The position numbers and the translations under genes were made by a program. 64,000 nucleotides of DNA from Knoellia sp031844405 (lineage in GTDB: Bacteria > Actinomycetota > Actinomycetes > Actinomycetales > Dermatophilaceae): NCBI GenBank assembly GCA_031844405.1, contig JAUZVC010000001.1, positions 1-64,000 on the forward strand, read 5' to 3'. Under the pieces are notes generated by a model. It made no database searches and had not been told where the DNA came from. It saw nothing but the letters and a program-made list of their open reading frames with translations. Below, piece by piece: positions 1-8,032 of the stretch (position 1 is the first letter of the stretch; each line of letters opens with the position of its first letter).

Positions 1-1
1 C

Positions 2-649
2 CAGACCCAGCAGACACGTCAGACCCACTGTGGCGACGTCCGTGCCGCGTCCAGCCCCGCAGCCGACGGCACCGGCTGCGCGACCGCCCACAGCAACACA
101 GCGTCCGGATCCGCGCCCAGCGCGGCGACCGGCTCAGCGTTCGGCACCCCCGGCGCCGGAACCCTGCTCGGCGCGCTCACCACCGGCGACCTCATCACCC
201 CCGACACCGTCCGCCGCTGGACCTGCGACGCCACCATCATCCCCACCGCCCTCGACACCACCGGCGACGTCGTCACCCTCGGCCGCGCCACCCGACTCTT
301 CACCCCCGCCCAGATCAAACGGCTCTGGCTACGCGACCGGCACTGCACCTACCCCCGCTGCGACGCCCCCGCCGCCTGGACCGACGCCCACCACCTCACC
401 CACTGGGCCGACGGCGGCCCCTCCGACCTCACCAACGCAGCCCTGCTCTGCCCACGCCACCACACCACCGTCCACAGCAGACGCCTCCACGGACACCTCA
501 CCACTGACACCCACGGCCGACAGCACGTCACCTGGGACCTCACCAGAGGCTCCTACGACGACGCACTCGCCACACGTCCGCACGCCCCGCCCGACGCGGA
601 CCACCACCGCCCCGCCGCCGGCGAACACGAACGACGACACCGACCATGA
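2..649 (+). CDS. DUF222/HNH endonuclease family protein, C-terminal part
   Basis: The reading frame is open from the left window edge to a TGA at 647-649, so only the last 215 residues are present. The end carries an HNH nuclease core: a Cys-x4-Cys pair (CTYPRC), then DAHHLTHW, then TNAALLCPRHH. This is the usual C-terminal arrangement in the abundant actinobacterial DUF222/'13E12 repeat' family, where a helical N-terminal domain precedes the HNH domain. These proteins probably cut or nick DNA, but their role is not established. The visible start of the fragment is low complexity (Ala, Thr, Gly, Ser). The family is often multicopy and linked to genome plasticity, but no mobile-element ends are seen here. 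Confidence 0.8.
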   Translation, partial: QTQQTRQTHCGDVRAASSPAADGTGCATAHSNTASGSAPSAATGSAFGTPGAGTLLGALTTGDLITPDTVRRWTCDATIIPTALDTTGDVVTLGRATRLFTPAQIKRLWLRDRHCTYPRCDAPAAWTDAHHLTHWADGGPSDLTNAALLCPRHHTTVHSRRLHGHLTTDTHGRQHVTWDLTRGSYDDALATRPHAPPDADHHRPAAGEHERRHRP

Positions 650-727
650 CCCCGCCCACACCCGACGCCACACAGGCGCCGGGCGCACCGGCATGCCTGG
701 GGGCTTCTGCAGTCCGGCAGCGCGGCA

Positions 728-2239
728 TCAGCGTCGAGCCAGCGCAGCAACCCTCTCCACGTCGCGCGCTCCTGCCAGGTCCGGCAGCGCCAGGAACACC
801 GTTCCGACCCCGGCCTCGAAGAGCCGGTCATGCCGCTCGCGGTGCGCGGCGACCTCCGCGGCGTGGTGTCTGGCGGCATACACCGCCGCCTTGGTGCGTC
901 CGCGACGTCGCTCGACCCTCGCCCAGGTGTCGTCCCGGTCAGAGCCGACGACGGCAACGTCGAGGACCGTGACCTCGACCTCGTCGTGGGGGCGCCCCAC
1001 CTCGTCGCAGTGCCGGCGCAGGACGTCGGTTTTGTGCGTCACCACCTCCAGATCGCCTTGGACGTTGCAGGCGTCGCCCCATGTGGCCGCGACGCGCAAT
1101 GTTCGCCGCTCGCCACCCCCGCCGATGATGAGTGGCAGCGAGCCGACGGGGCGTGGGTAGCAGGTGGTCTCGGGCAGCGACACCCGCTGGCCCTCGTAGG
1201 CCTTGGTGCCGGGCGCCCACAGAGCCCGCAGAGTCTCTGCGGCCGCATCGAGCTCGTCGAGCCGACCGGCCGTGGCAGGGAAGGCCATGCCGTACGCCGA
1301 GTGTTCTCGCTCCCACCAGCCCGCTCCCAGCCCACAGAAGGCGCGCCCTCCGCTCAGGACGTCGAGCGTGGCGGCCGCCTTCGCGATGACCCCCGCAGGG
1401 CGGAAGGTGGCCGGCGTGCACAGCGTGCCGAGCATGAGGTCGGTGGGCAGGGCGGCGAGCGCGCCCAACGTCACCCAAGGCTCCGGGATCGGCTCCCACG
1501 CGCGCCCGACCTGCGGGATCTGGATGAGGTGGTCCATCAGGGCAAGCCCCGCGAACCCGGCCTCGTCCGCCGCGAGTGCGACGCCACGCAGCCAGTCGAG
1601 AGGGTCTTCACCCCACGGGAAGCGCGAGATCTGAAGCATCACCCGCGGTCCGTCACTCCTCGACGTCACCCTCGGCAAGGGCCTGGCCGCTGACCTCACC
1701 GTGACCGACGAGGCCGTCGGTGACGAGGCCTTCGGCGCCGAGGCCGTCGGTGACCCGGTCGGCAGCGCCGCGGCCTCCTCGCCTCCGACGACGTGGACCT
1801 CCCACCCCTCGCCCTCGAGCTCGGTTCGGATGTTGCGCATGCGTTGCAGCTGCATGTCGAGCACCGACGCAGGCACCGGTCGGTCGCGGGCGGCGTTGCG
1901 GGCTCGGCACGTGGCACCCGGGGTGTCGAACACGACCGCCACGGTCGCGAGCCCGGCGCTGCGGGCCAAGGCCGCCCATCCTGCACGCCGTTCGGGGTCG
2001 AGACCCAGCGTGTCGACGACGACGGTGAGACCTCGGCGGGTTCGTCCGCTCACGACCTGGTCGAGGATCCGGAAGGCGTCGTTCGAGGCGTCGAGATCGG
2101 CTGTTCCGCTCCCGACCAGCGCACGGAGGGCGTCGGACGAGACGACCTCGGTGGGTCGGTAGTGCGCCGCGGCCCAGGTCGACTTCCCGGAACCGGCCGC
2201 GCCGACGAGGACGACCAGCGCTGGGTCGGGGATCCGCAT
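728..2239 (-). CDS. P-loop kinase/ATPase fused to luciferase-like (F420-type) monooxygenase
   Basis: The 503-residue protein has two domains. Residues 1-150 form a small P-loop kinase-like domain (GAAGSGKST at 13-21, then a DASNDAF segment and VVVDTLGLD), similar to zeta-toxin or polynucleotide-kinase-like ATPases. A Ser/Thr/Ala/Pro linker of about 45 residues follows. From about residue 198 to the end is a luciferase-like (LLM) TIM barrel with an 'ALMDH' segment and 'LGLGAGWWEREHSAYG', typical of F420-dependent oxidoreductases. The cofactor and substrate cannot be read from the sequence. The linker DNA contains a short direct repeat (about 1709-1753). A frameshift is not needed to explain the fusion, because both halves share one clean frame. 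The gene is monocistronic and follows a hairpin. Confidence 0.8.
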   Translation of the reverse strand: MRIPDPALVVLVGAAGSGKSTWAAAHYRPTEVVSSDALRALVGSGTADLDASNDAFRILDQVVSGRTRRGLTVVVDTLGLDPERRAGWAALARSAGLATVAVVFDTPGATCRARNAARDRPVPASVLDMQLQRMRNIRTELEGEGWEVHVVGGEEAAALPTGSPTASAPKASSPTASSVTVRSAARPLPRVTSRSDGPRVMLQISRFPWGEDPLDWLRGVALAADEAGFAGLALMDHLIQIPQVGRAWEPIPEPWVTLGALAALPTDLMLGTLCTPATFRPAGVIAKAAATLDVLSGGRAFCGLGAGWWEREHSAYGMAFPATAGRLDELDAAAETLRALWAPGTKAYEGQRVSLPETTCYPRPVGSLPLIIGGGGERRTLRVAATWGDACNVQGDLEVVTHKTDVLRRHCDEVGRPHDEVEVTVLDVAVVGSDRDDTWARVERRRGRTKAAVYAARHHAAEVAAHRERHDRLFEAGVGTVFLALPDLAGARDVERVAALARR

Positions 2240-2300
2240 CTTCGCAGTGTGGCACCCGTCAAGGTCGCCTCACCGCAGACCGAGCGAAGGCGCATGAACA

Positions 2301-2353
2301 CGCCGAAGGGGTGTCGGGAGCGTCGATCTGACGCCCCTGACACCCCTTCGGCG
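2301..2353. terminator. Intergenic hairpin after the betaine transporter operon
   Basis: Perfect 15-base arms (2301-2315 and 2339-2353) are followed inward by a partly paired stem. The hairpin lies 28-80 bases past the stop of the substrate-binding gene and upstream of the kinase/LLM gene, both on the minus strand. There is no clear T run. It is probably a transcription terminator for the opuC-like operon. Confidence 0.65.
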
Positions 2354-2380
2354 GGTGACTGCGGGTCGCGCGCGAGCCGG

Positions 2381-3298
2381 TCAGCCGAGGTTGTTCTCCT
2401 TGAGGAACTCGGCGGCGACGTCCTTGGCGTCCTGCTTGTCGGTGACCGTCTTCTTGAGCAGACCCGAGATGACCTCGGTGGTCAGGGCCTTGGAGACCGC
2501 GTTGAGCGCCGGAGCCAGCTGCTCCTGCTTGTCCTTGGCCACGAGCGGGACGATGTTCTGCGACCCGAAGAGCTTCTCGGTGTCCTCGAGCGAGACGAAG
2601 CCGTTCTCGGCGATCGACGGGTCGGTCGTGAAGATGTTGGCCGCGTCGACCTGGCCGTTCTTGAGCGCCTGGACAAGGCCCTGTCCGGTGAGCGGGCGGA
2701 ACGACTTGAACGTCACGCCATAGGTCGCCTGCAGGCCGGGGATGCCCTGCGGGCGCTTCTGGAACTCCGGCGGCGCCCCGAGCGACATCTCGCCGGCCGA
2801 CGCCTTGAGGTCACCGATGCTCTTGAGGTTCTTGGAGTCGGCGGTCTCCTTGGTGACGACGATCGAGTCGTTGTCCTCGGCGGCCGACTTCTCGAGCATG
2901 GCGAACGTGTCGGGGAGCAGGCCCTCCACCGCGGTGTAGACCTTGTCGGGGTCGGTCTCCTTGAAGTTCTTGTCGTAGAAGAACCCGAGGGCGCCGGTGT
3001 ACTCGGGAATGGCCTGGATCGAACCGTCCTCGAGCGCCTTGAGGTAGATCTCGCGCGAACCGATGCGCGGCTTGGTCGTCGCGTCGACACCCTTGGCCTT
3101 GAGCGCGCCGGCGTAGATCTCCGCGAGCAGCTCGGACTCGGGGAAGTCGGCGGAGCCGATGACGACGCTGCCGCCACCGCCTGACGAGCCCGAGGCCGAG
3201 GGCGAGTCGGACGAGAGGGGGTCACCTCCACCGCCACAGGCCGACAGACCGAGGATCGCGGAGGTGGTGAGGGCGAGTACGGCGGTCATGCGCTTCAT
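2381..3298 (-). CDS. opuCC: Glycine betaine/choline-type ABC transporter substrate-binding lipoprotein
   Basis: This is an extracytoplasmic solute receptor of the OpuAC/OpuCC/ProX family, expected to bind glycine betaine, choline or related compatible solutes and deliver them to the two permeases encoded upstream. A lipoprotein signal is visible (MKRMTAVL start, lipobox LSAC with Cys21), followed by a Gly/Ser-rich tether. The mature part opens with 'VVIGSADFPESELLAEIYAGAL', as in this family, and ends KENNLG. The start at 3298 is chosen because the signal peptide begins there and GAAGG lies about 12 bases upstream; a longer frame exists but adds 32 implausible residues. It is the last gene of the four-gene operon. 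The ligand is inferred from the family. Confidence 0.88.
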   Translation of the reverse strand: MKRMTAVLALTTSAILGLSACGGGGDPLSSDSPSASGSSGGGGSVVIGSADFPESELLAEIYAGALKAKGVDATTKPRIGSREIYLKALEDGSIQAIPEYTGALGFFYDKNFKETDPDKVYTAVEGLLPDTFAMLEKSAAEDNDSIVVTKETADSKNLKSIGDLKASAGEMSLGAPPEFQKRPQGIPGLQATYGVTFKSFRPLTGQGLVQALKNGQVDAANIFTTDPSIAENGFVSLEDTEKLFGSQNIVPLVAKDKQEQLAPALNAVSKALTTEVISGLLKKTVTDKQDAKDVAAEFLKENNLG

Positions 3299-3390
3299 GA
3301 GGAATCCTTCGGTTGCGATCGATCTGACGTCAGAGGATGGAACGGGGGAAGCGGCCCACGTGGTCGCGCGCGCGACATCGGCCGAGGCGT

Positions 3391-4173
3391 TCACGTCGCA
3401 TCGGGGTCAACTTCACCATCGGCCCCCGACATTCCGGCCCGGGAGGGTGAGCTCGCGAGCTCCGGGTTCCGGCGACCCCGTCGCGTGCGCCCGGACCGGC
3501 CCCCCGTGAGGCCGGGCGAGACGACGAGCCTCTGCACGACAGCCAGGACGCCGTCGACGAGCAGGGCGAGCACCGAGACGACGAGCGCGCCGCCCGCGGT
3601 CGACACGTAGTCACCGGTCTTGATCCCGTCGACGAGGTAGCGACCCAGCCCACCGAGGCCGATGTATGCCGCGACCGTCGCCGTCGCGATGACCTGGAGG
3701 AAGGCCGAGCGCAGGCCCGAGAGGATGAGGGGCAGCGCGTTCGGGATCTCGACCTGCCGGACGACCTCCATCCCCCTCATCCCCATGCCGCGCGCGGCGT
3801 CCCTGGTGGCCGGGTCGACGGCCTCGACGCCGGCATACACGCCGGAGAGGATCGGCGGGATCACGAGGATGACGAGGACGACGATGCTCGGGACGAGGAA
3901 GGCGAGGTCGCCGGAGATCTTCGGTCCCAGCCACAGCGCCACCGCGAAGAGCAGACCGAGCGTCGGCACGGCGCGCAGCGAGTTGGCCAGCGACACGAGC
4001 CAGCGCGCCCGACCGGTGTGACCGACCCACAGCCCCAACGGGACCGCGATGGCAGCGGCGATGACGACGGCCAGGAGCGAGTACCAGAGGTGCTCGGCGA
4101 TCCGTGCGCCCAGCCCGGCCTCCCCCGACCACGTGGCCGAGGACGTCAGCCACTCGAGGATGCTGGCGATCAT
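3391..4173 (-). CDS. opuCD: Betaine-type ABC transporter permease (second)
   Basis: A membrane permease of the ProW/OpuCB type with about five to six hydrophobic segments. The coupling-loop region (AARGMGMRGMEVVRQVEIPNALP) contacts the ATPase, and 'TVAAYIGLGGLG' follows as in the family. The ATG at 4173 overlaps the stop of the preceding permease gene (ATGA), indicating translational coupling. The C-terminus has a long Arg/Ser-rich cytoplasmic tail (about 35 residues) beyond the usual family end. It should form the transmembrane pore with the neighbouring permease. Confidence 0.87.
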   Translation of the reverse strand: MIASILEWLTSSATWSGEAGLGARIAEHLWYSLLAVVIAAAIAVPLGLWVGHTGRARWLVSLANSLRAVPTLGLLFAVALWLGPKISGDLAFLVPSIVVLVILVIPPILSGVYAGVEAVDPATRDAARGMGMRGMEVVRQVEIPNALPLILSGLRSAFLQVIATATVAAYIGLGGLGRYLVDGIKTGDYVSTAGGALVVSVLALLVDGVLAVVQRLVVSPGLTGGRSGRTRRGRRNPELASSPSRAGMSGADGEVDPDAT

Positions 4174-4817
4174 GCCCGGCCTCCCTGCGCCCGGAGCCAC
4201 GGCGTGAGCAGTCGCTGGCCCAGCAGGATCACCCCGTCGAAGAGGAGTGCGAGCACGACGCACGCCACGATCCCCGCGACGATCTCAGCGGTGATGTACC
4301 GGTCGTAGCCGTCGGTGAGGAGGTTGCCGAGCTGCGAGACGCCGATGAGCGAGGCGACCGAGACGATGCTGACGTTCGACACCGCCGCGACCCGCAGGCC
4401 CGCGGCGATGACCGGCACCGCGAGCGGCAGCTCGACCCCGAAGAACCGTCGGAACCCCTTGTAGCCCATGGCCCGCGCCGCCTGGAGCGTCGCCTCCGGC
4501 ACCGAGCCCAGCCCGTCGGCGACCGTCCGCACGAGCAGCGCGACGGTGTAGATCGTCATCGCCACGACGACGTTGGCCCGGTCGAGGACCCGCGTCCCGA
4601 GGATGAGCGGCATGAGGACGAACAGCGCCAGGGACGGGATCGTGTAGAGCAACCCGGACGCCGAGATGAGCACGGGATAGAGCCGCGACCAGCGCCGCGC
4701 CGCCCACCCGAGCGGCAGCGCGATGACCAACCCCAAGATGAGAGGCAGCCCGGCGAGCCAGACGTGGCTGCGGGCGAGCGCGAAGATGTCGCCCCAGTGG
4801 TCGTTGACCCACTCCAT
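4170..4817 (-). CDS. opuCB: Betaine-type ABC transporter permease (first)
   Basis: A 215-residue inner-membrane permease. It begins MEWVNDHWGDIFALARSH, which is typical of OpuCB/OpuCD-like proteins, and has a coupling segment 'RAMGYKGFRRFFGVELPLA' followed by 'VSIVSVASLIGVSQLGNLL'. The start at 4817 lies one base past the ATPase stop codon; the longer upstream frame is Ser/Arg-rich noise running inside the ATPase gene. It pairs with the permease downstream to form the channel for the importer. Confidence 0.87.
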   Translation of the reverse strand: MEWVNDHWGDIFALARSHVWLAGLPLILGLVIALPLGWAARRWSRLYPVLISASGLLYTIPSLALFVLMPLILGTRVLDRANVVVAMTIYTVALLVRTVADGLGSVPEATLQAARAMGYKGFRRFFGVELPLAVPVIAAGLRVAAVSNVSIVSVASLIGVSQLGNLLTDGYDRYITAEIVAGIVACVVLALLFDGVILLGQRLLTPWLRAQGGRA

Positions 4818-4818
4818 C

Positions 4819-5937
4819 TCAGGCGCCCTCCTCCGCGAAGGCGTCGGCGCGGTCCTCGTCGGGTCGGTCGGTCGCCTCGATGAGCGAGAGGACCTCGTGG
4901 GCACGCACCGTGCCGACGAGCACACCCTCGTCGTCGACGACGACACCACGTCGCGAGGGCGAGGACAGGGCCGCGTCGAGGGCACCGCGCAGCGACCCCG
5001 ACTCCCGCGCCACGGTCCCACCCCGGTGCAGGTGCTCACTCCGCACCTCACCCGAGATGCGCTTCGGCTCGACCCACCCGAGCGGCCGGTGCGAGTCGTC
5101 GACGACGAGCACCCAGTCGCCGGTCATCCCCGCGGCAGACTCGCCGAGGAGGAGCGTGCGCTCGCGCGTCAGCGGCAGCTTGGGCGCCGGCTGGAACTGC
5201 AGCGACCGGTAGCCCCGGTCCCGTCCCAGGAAGTCCGCCACGAAGTCGTCGACCGGGTGGGCGAGGAGGTATGCCGGGTCGGAGATCTGCGCGAGCTTGC
5301 CTCCCACGCGCAGAACCGCCACCTGGTCACCGAGCTTGATCGCCTCGTCGATGTCGTGGGTGACGAAGACGATCGTCTTGCCGAGCTCGGACTGGAGGTC
5401 GAGGAAGACGTCCTGGAGCTGGTCGCGCACGACCGGGTCGACCGCACTGAACGGCTCGTCCATGAGCATGACGGGCGGGTCGGCCGCGAGCGCCCGGGCG
5501 ACACCGACGCGCTGCTGCTGCCCGCCGGACAGCTGCGACGGGTAGCGGTCGGCGAGCTCAGGCGCCAGCCCCACCCGGGCGAGCAGCTCGCGTGAGCGCT
5601 CGAGCGTCTCCTTCTTGTCCCAGCCGAGCAGGCGGGGGACGGTGCCGACGTTGTCGACGACGGTGCGGTGCGGGAAGAGCCCGGCGTGCTGGATGACGTA
5701 GCCGATGCCGCGGCGCAGCTGCGCCTCGTTCATCCGGCCGGTGTCCTGCCCGTCGAGCGAGATGAGCCCGCTCGTCGGCTCGATCATCCGGTTGATCATG
5801 CGCAGCGAGGTCGTCTTGCCACAGCCCGAGGGACCCACGAGCACGGTGATCTTGCCCGTCGGCGCCGTGAGGGAGAGGTCGTCGACGGCGACCGTCCCGT
5901 CCGGGTACTGCTTCGTCACGCCCTCGAACCGGATCAT
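4819..5937 (-). CDS. opuCA: Betaine-type ABC transporter ATP-binding protein with C-terminal CBS region
   Basis: The 372-residue ATPase powers the importer. Walker A (GPSGCGKT, 35-42), the signature LSGGQQQR, Walker B followed by DEPFSAVD, and the switch His in FVTHDIDEA are all present. After about residue 240 comes a CBS-pair-like region ending in 'RRGVVVDDEGVLVGTVRAHEVLSLI'. In OpuA/OpuC systems this part senses ionic strength or nucleotides and gates transport. It is the first gene of the operon, so control of uptake most likely acts through its promoter region (5938-6100), shared divergently with the sugar importer. Confidence 0.9.
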   Translation of the reverse strand: MIRFEGVTKQYPDGTVAVDDLSLTAPTGKITVLVGPSGCGKTTSLRMINRMIEPTSGLISLDGQDTGRMNEAQLRRGIGYVIQHAGLFPHRTVVDNVGTVPRLLGWDKKETLERSRELLARVGLAPELADRYPSQLSGGQQQRVGVARALAADPPVMLMDEPFSAVDPVVRDQLQDVFLDLQSELGKTIVFVTHDIDEAIKLGDQVAVLRVGGKLAQISDPAYLLAHPVDDFVADFLGRDRGYRSLQFQPAPKLPLTRERTLLLGESAAGMTGDWVLVVDDSHRPLGWVEPKRISGEVRSEHLHRGGTVARESGSLRGALDAALSSPSRRGVVVDDEGVLVGTVRAHEVLSLIEATDRPDEDRADAFAEEGA

Positions 5938-6123
5938 GCTGTGCCCCTCGCAGAACGGATGGTGACCCCCAAACTAACCGGGGCACCCGGCATACACGCT
6001 GTTCCGGAGGGCGCGAATCGCCGGGAAGAAAACCCCCCTGTAGTCATCCCGGAGCGACAGAAACTGGAGGAACCCGCCTAGCATGACGCCGACCACCCAC
6101 AACGACGAGGGACGAGGTGTGAC

Positions 6124-7098
6124 GTGACGACGACGACCGGTGAACCGGTGCTCGCCGAGCACGAACCCGACCAGCCGAACCAGCCACCGCAGTCGCCCTC
6201 GAGCAGCCCCGCGGGCAACGAGGCCAAGCGGGAGCGGTGGGTGGCGCTGGGGTACCTGCTGCCGGCACTCGTGATCTTCGGGCTCTTCATCTTCTGGCCG
6301 CTCGTGAAGTCGATCCTGCTCTCGGTGCAGGGCACGGACATCCTCGGCAACCCCAGCGGGTTCGTCGGGTTCGTCAACTACACGCGGCTCTTCGGCGACC
6401 CTGACTTCCTCCAGGTGCTGTGGGTGACGTTCGCGTTCACCGTGCTCACCGTCATCCCGAGCATCGCCATCGCCCTGCTCATCGCCCTGCTGCTCCAGTC
6501 GCGCATCCGTGGGGTCCGCTTCTTCCGCACCGCCTTCGCGCTCCCCTTCGCCTTCTCGGTGGCGACGGCGTCGGTGATCTTCGGTGTTCTCTTCAACCCG
6601 GCGAGCGGTGTCCTCAACGGCATCCTCAACACCTTCGGCGTCGACAAGGTCCAGTGGCTCACCAACCCCGACCTCGCGCTCTGGTCGGTCTCGGGCGCGA
6701 CCGTGTGGATGCAGATCGGCTACAACCTGCTCGTCCTCTCCGCCGGTCTCGGCGCCCTCCCCGAGGACGTCCTCGAGGCGGCCCGTCTCGACGGCGCGAG
6801 TGGCCTGCGGCTCCAGCGCAGCATCGTCATGCCGCTGCTCACGCCGCAGCTGTTCTTCCTCGTCGTCGTCGGGACGATCCACTCGCTGCAGAGCTTCGGG
6901 CAGATCAAGATCCTCACCGTCGGCGGGCCCGAGGACCGCACGACGACCCTCGTCTACTCGATCTACGAGCAGGCCTTCGCCAACAACAACAGCAACTACG
7001 GCTACGCCTCGGCCCAGGCGATGGTGCTGCTCATCATCGTCCTCATCATCACCGCGCTGCAGTTCGGCGTCCTCGAGAGGAAGGTGTTCTACCGGTGA
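6124..7098 (+). CDS. Carbohydrate ABC transporter permease, UgpA/MalF-like
   Basis: A 324-residue inner-membrane permease with an Ala/Pro-rich cytoplasmic N-terminus and about six transmembrane segments starting near residue 40. The coupling motif 'LEAARLDGASGLRLQRSIVMPLLTP' near residues 218-242 matches the EAA loop of CUT1 sugar permeases. A GTG start at 6124 is used. Its stop overlaps the start of the second permease (GTGA). No ATPase gene is present in the operon, which is common for CUT1 importers that share a housekeeping MsiK-type ATPase. The substrate is unknown, probably an oligosaccharide or glycerol-phosphate-like compound. Confidence 0.88.
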   Translation: MTTTTGEPVLAEHEPDQPNQPPQSPSSSPAGNEAKRERWVALGYLLPALVIFGLFIFWPLVKSILLSVQGTDILGNPSGFVGFVNYTRLFGDPDFLQVLWVTFAFTVLTVIPSIAIALLIALLLQSRIRGVRFFRTAFALPFAFSVATASVIFGVLFNPASGVLNGILNTFGVDKVQWLTNPDLALWSVSGATVWMQIGYNLLVLSAGLGALPEDVLEAARLDGASGLRLQRSIVMPLLTPQLFFLVVVGTIHSLQSFGQIKILTVGGPEDRTTTLVYSIYEQAFANNNSNYGYASAQAMVLLIIVLIITALQFGVLERKVFYR

Positions 7099-8003
7099 CC
7101 ACCGCCTCGCAGACGACCGACGAGCGCCCCGCCGGCGAGCGCCCCACCCCGGGTGCCACCACCAAGCGCTCCGGCAGGCGCTCCGCCGCAAAGCCGTCCA
7201 ACATCGGCACCTACCTCATCCTCGGGGTGCTCTTTCTCGTCGTGCTCTTCCCGGTCTACTACGGCCTCGTCGGGTCGTTCATGGGCGAGCGCGACACCAA
7301 CAGCTTCCCGCCGGCGCTGTGGCCCAAGAACGGCCTCCACCCCGAGAACTACTCCAACGCGCTCGACATCATCCCGCTTGGCAACCAGTACCTCACGAGC
7401 GTTTTGCAGACCCTCGGCATCACGCTCGGCCAGATGGTGACGAGCGCGCTCGCGGCCTACGCGTTCGTCTTCCTCAACCTGCGCTGGCGGGCGTTCTGGT
7501 TCGGGGTGTTCCTGTCGACGATGATGATCCCGTTCGAGTCGATCATCATCCCGAACTACCTGCTCATCTCGCAGTGGGGCCTCAAGGACACGATCGCCGG
7601 GCTCACCCTGCCGTTCCTCGCGACCGGCTTCGGGACCTTCCTGCTGCGGCAGTCGTTCCTGTCGTTCCCCATGGAGCTGCGCGACGCGGCGCGCGTCGAC
7701 GGCGCCGGACACTTCCGCTTCCTCTTCTCGATCCTGCTGCCGCTGTCGCGTCCCAGCCTCGCCGCCCTCGGCATCTGGTCGGCGCTCTCGGCTTGGAACA
7801 TGTACTTCTGGCCGCTGCTCGCCACCGAGGACCCGAGGCACCAGACGATCCAGATCGGCATCAGCCAGCTCCAGAGCTCTGACTCCGACTCCCCCGGCAT
7901 GGTGCTGGCGGGCGTCATGCTCGCGCTCTTCCCCACCCTCCTGCTCGTCATCTTCGGGCAGCGCTTCATCGTCCGCGGGCTCACCGCTGGCGCCGTCAAG
8001 TGA
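7095..8003 (+). CDS. Carbohydrate ABC transporter permease, UgpE/MalG-like
   Basis: A 302-residue permease starting at the GTG that overlaps the previous stop. After a basic Ser/Pro-rich N-terminus there are six predicted membrane segments. The EAA-like loop 'MELRDAARVDGAGHFRFLFSILLPLSRP' is clear, as is the MalG-type ending 'FGQRFIVRGLTAGAVK'. It should form a heterodimer with the UgpA-like partner. The long upstream extension of the same frame runs inside the partner gene and is not coding. Confidence 0.88.
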   Translation: MTTASQTTDERPAGERPTPGATTKRSGRRSAAKPSNIGTYLILGVLFLVVLFPVYYGLVGSFMGERDTNSFPPALWPKNGLHPENYSNALDIIPLGNQYLTSVLQTLGITLGQMVTSALAAYAFVFLNLRWRAFWFGVFLSTMMIPFESIIIPNYLLISQWGLKDTIAGLTLPFLATGFGTFLLRQSFLSFPMELRDAARVDGAGHFRFLFSILLPLSRPSLAALGIWSALSAWNMYFWPLLATEDPRHQTIQIGISQLQSSDSDSPGMVLAGVMLALFPTLLLVIFGQRFIVRGLTAGAVK

Positions 8004-8032
8004 GCACCGCTCAGAGAACAAAGGAGTTCCAC

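Noticed and set aside
2..649. The HNH protein as part of a restriction or defence island
   Set aside because: No methyltransferase, helicase or other defence gene is within the window, and this family is scattered widely in actinobacteria.
6420..7094. Long N-terminal extension of the UgpE-like permease
   Set aside because: It runs in the wrong frame inside the UgpA-like gene; permease homology begins at the overlapping GTG.
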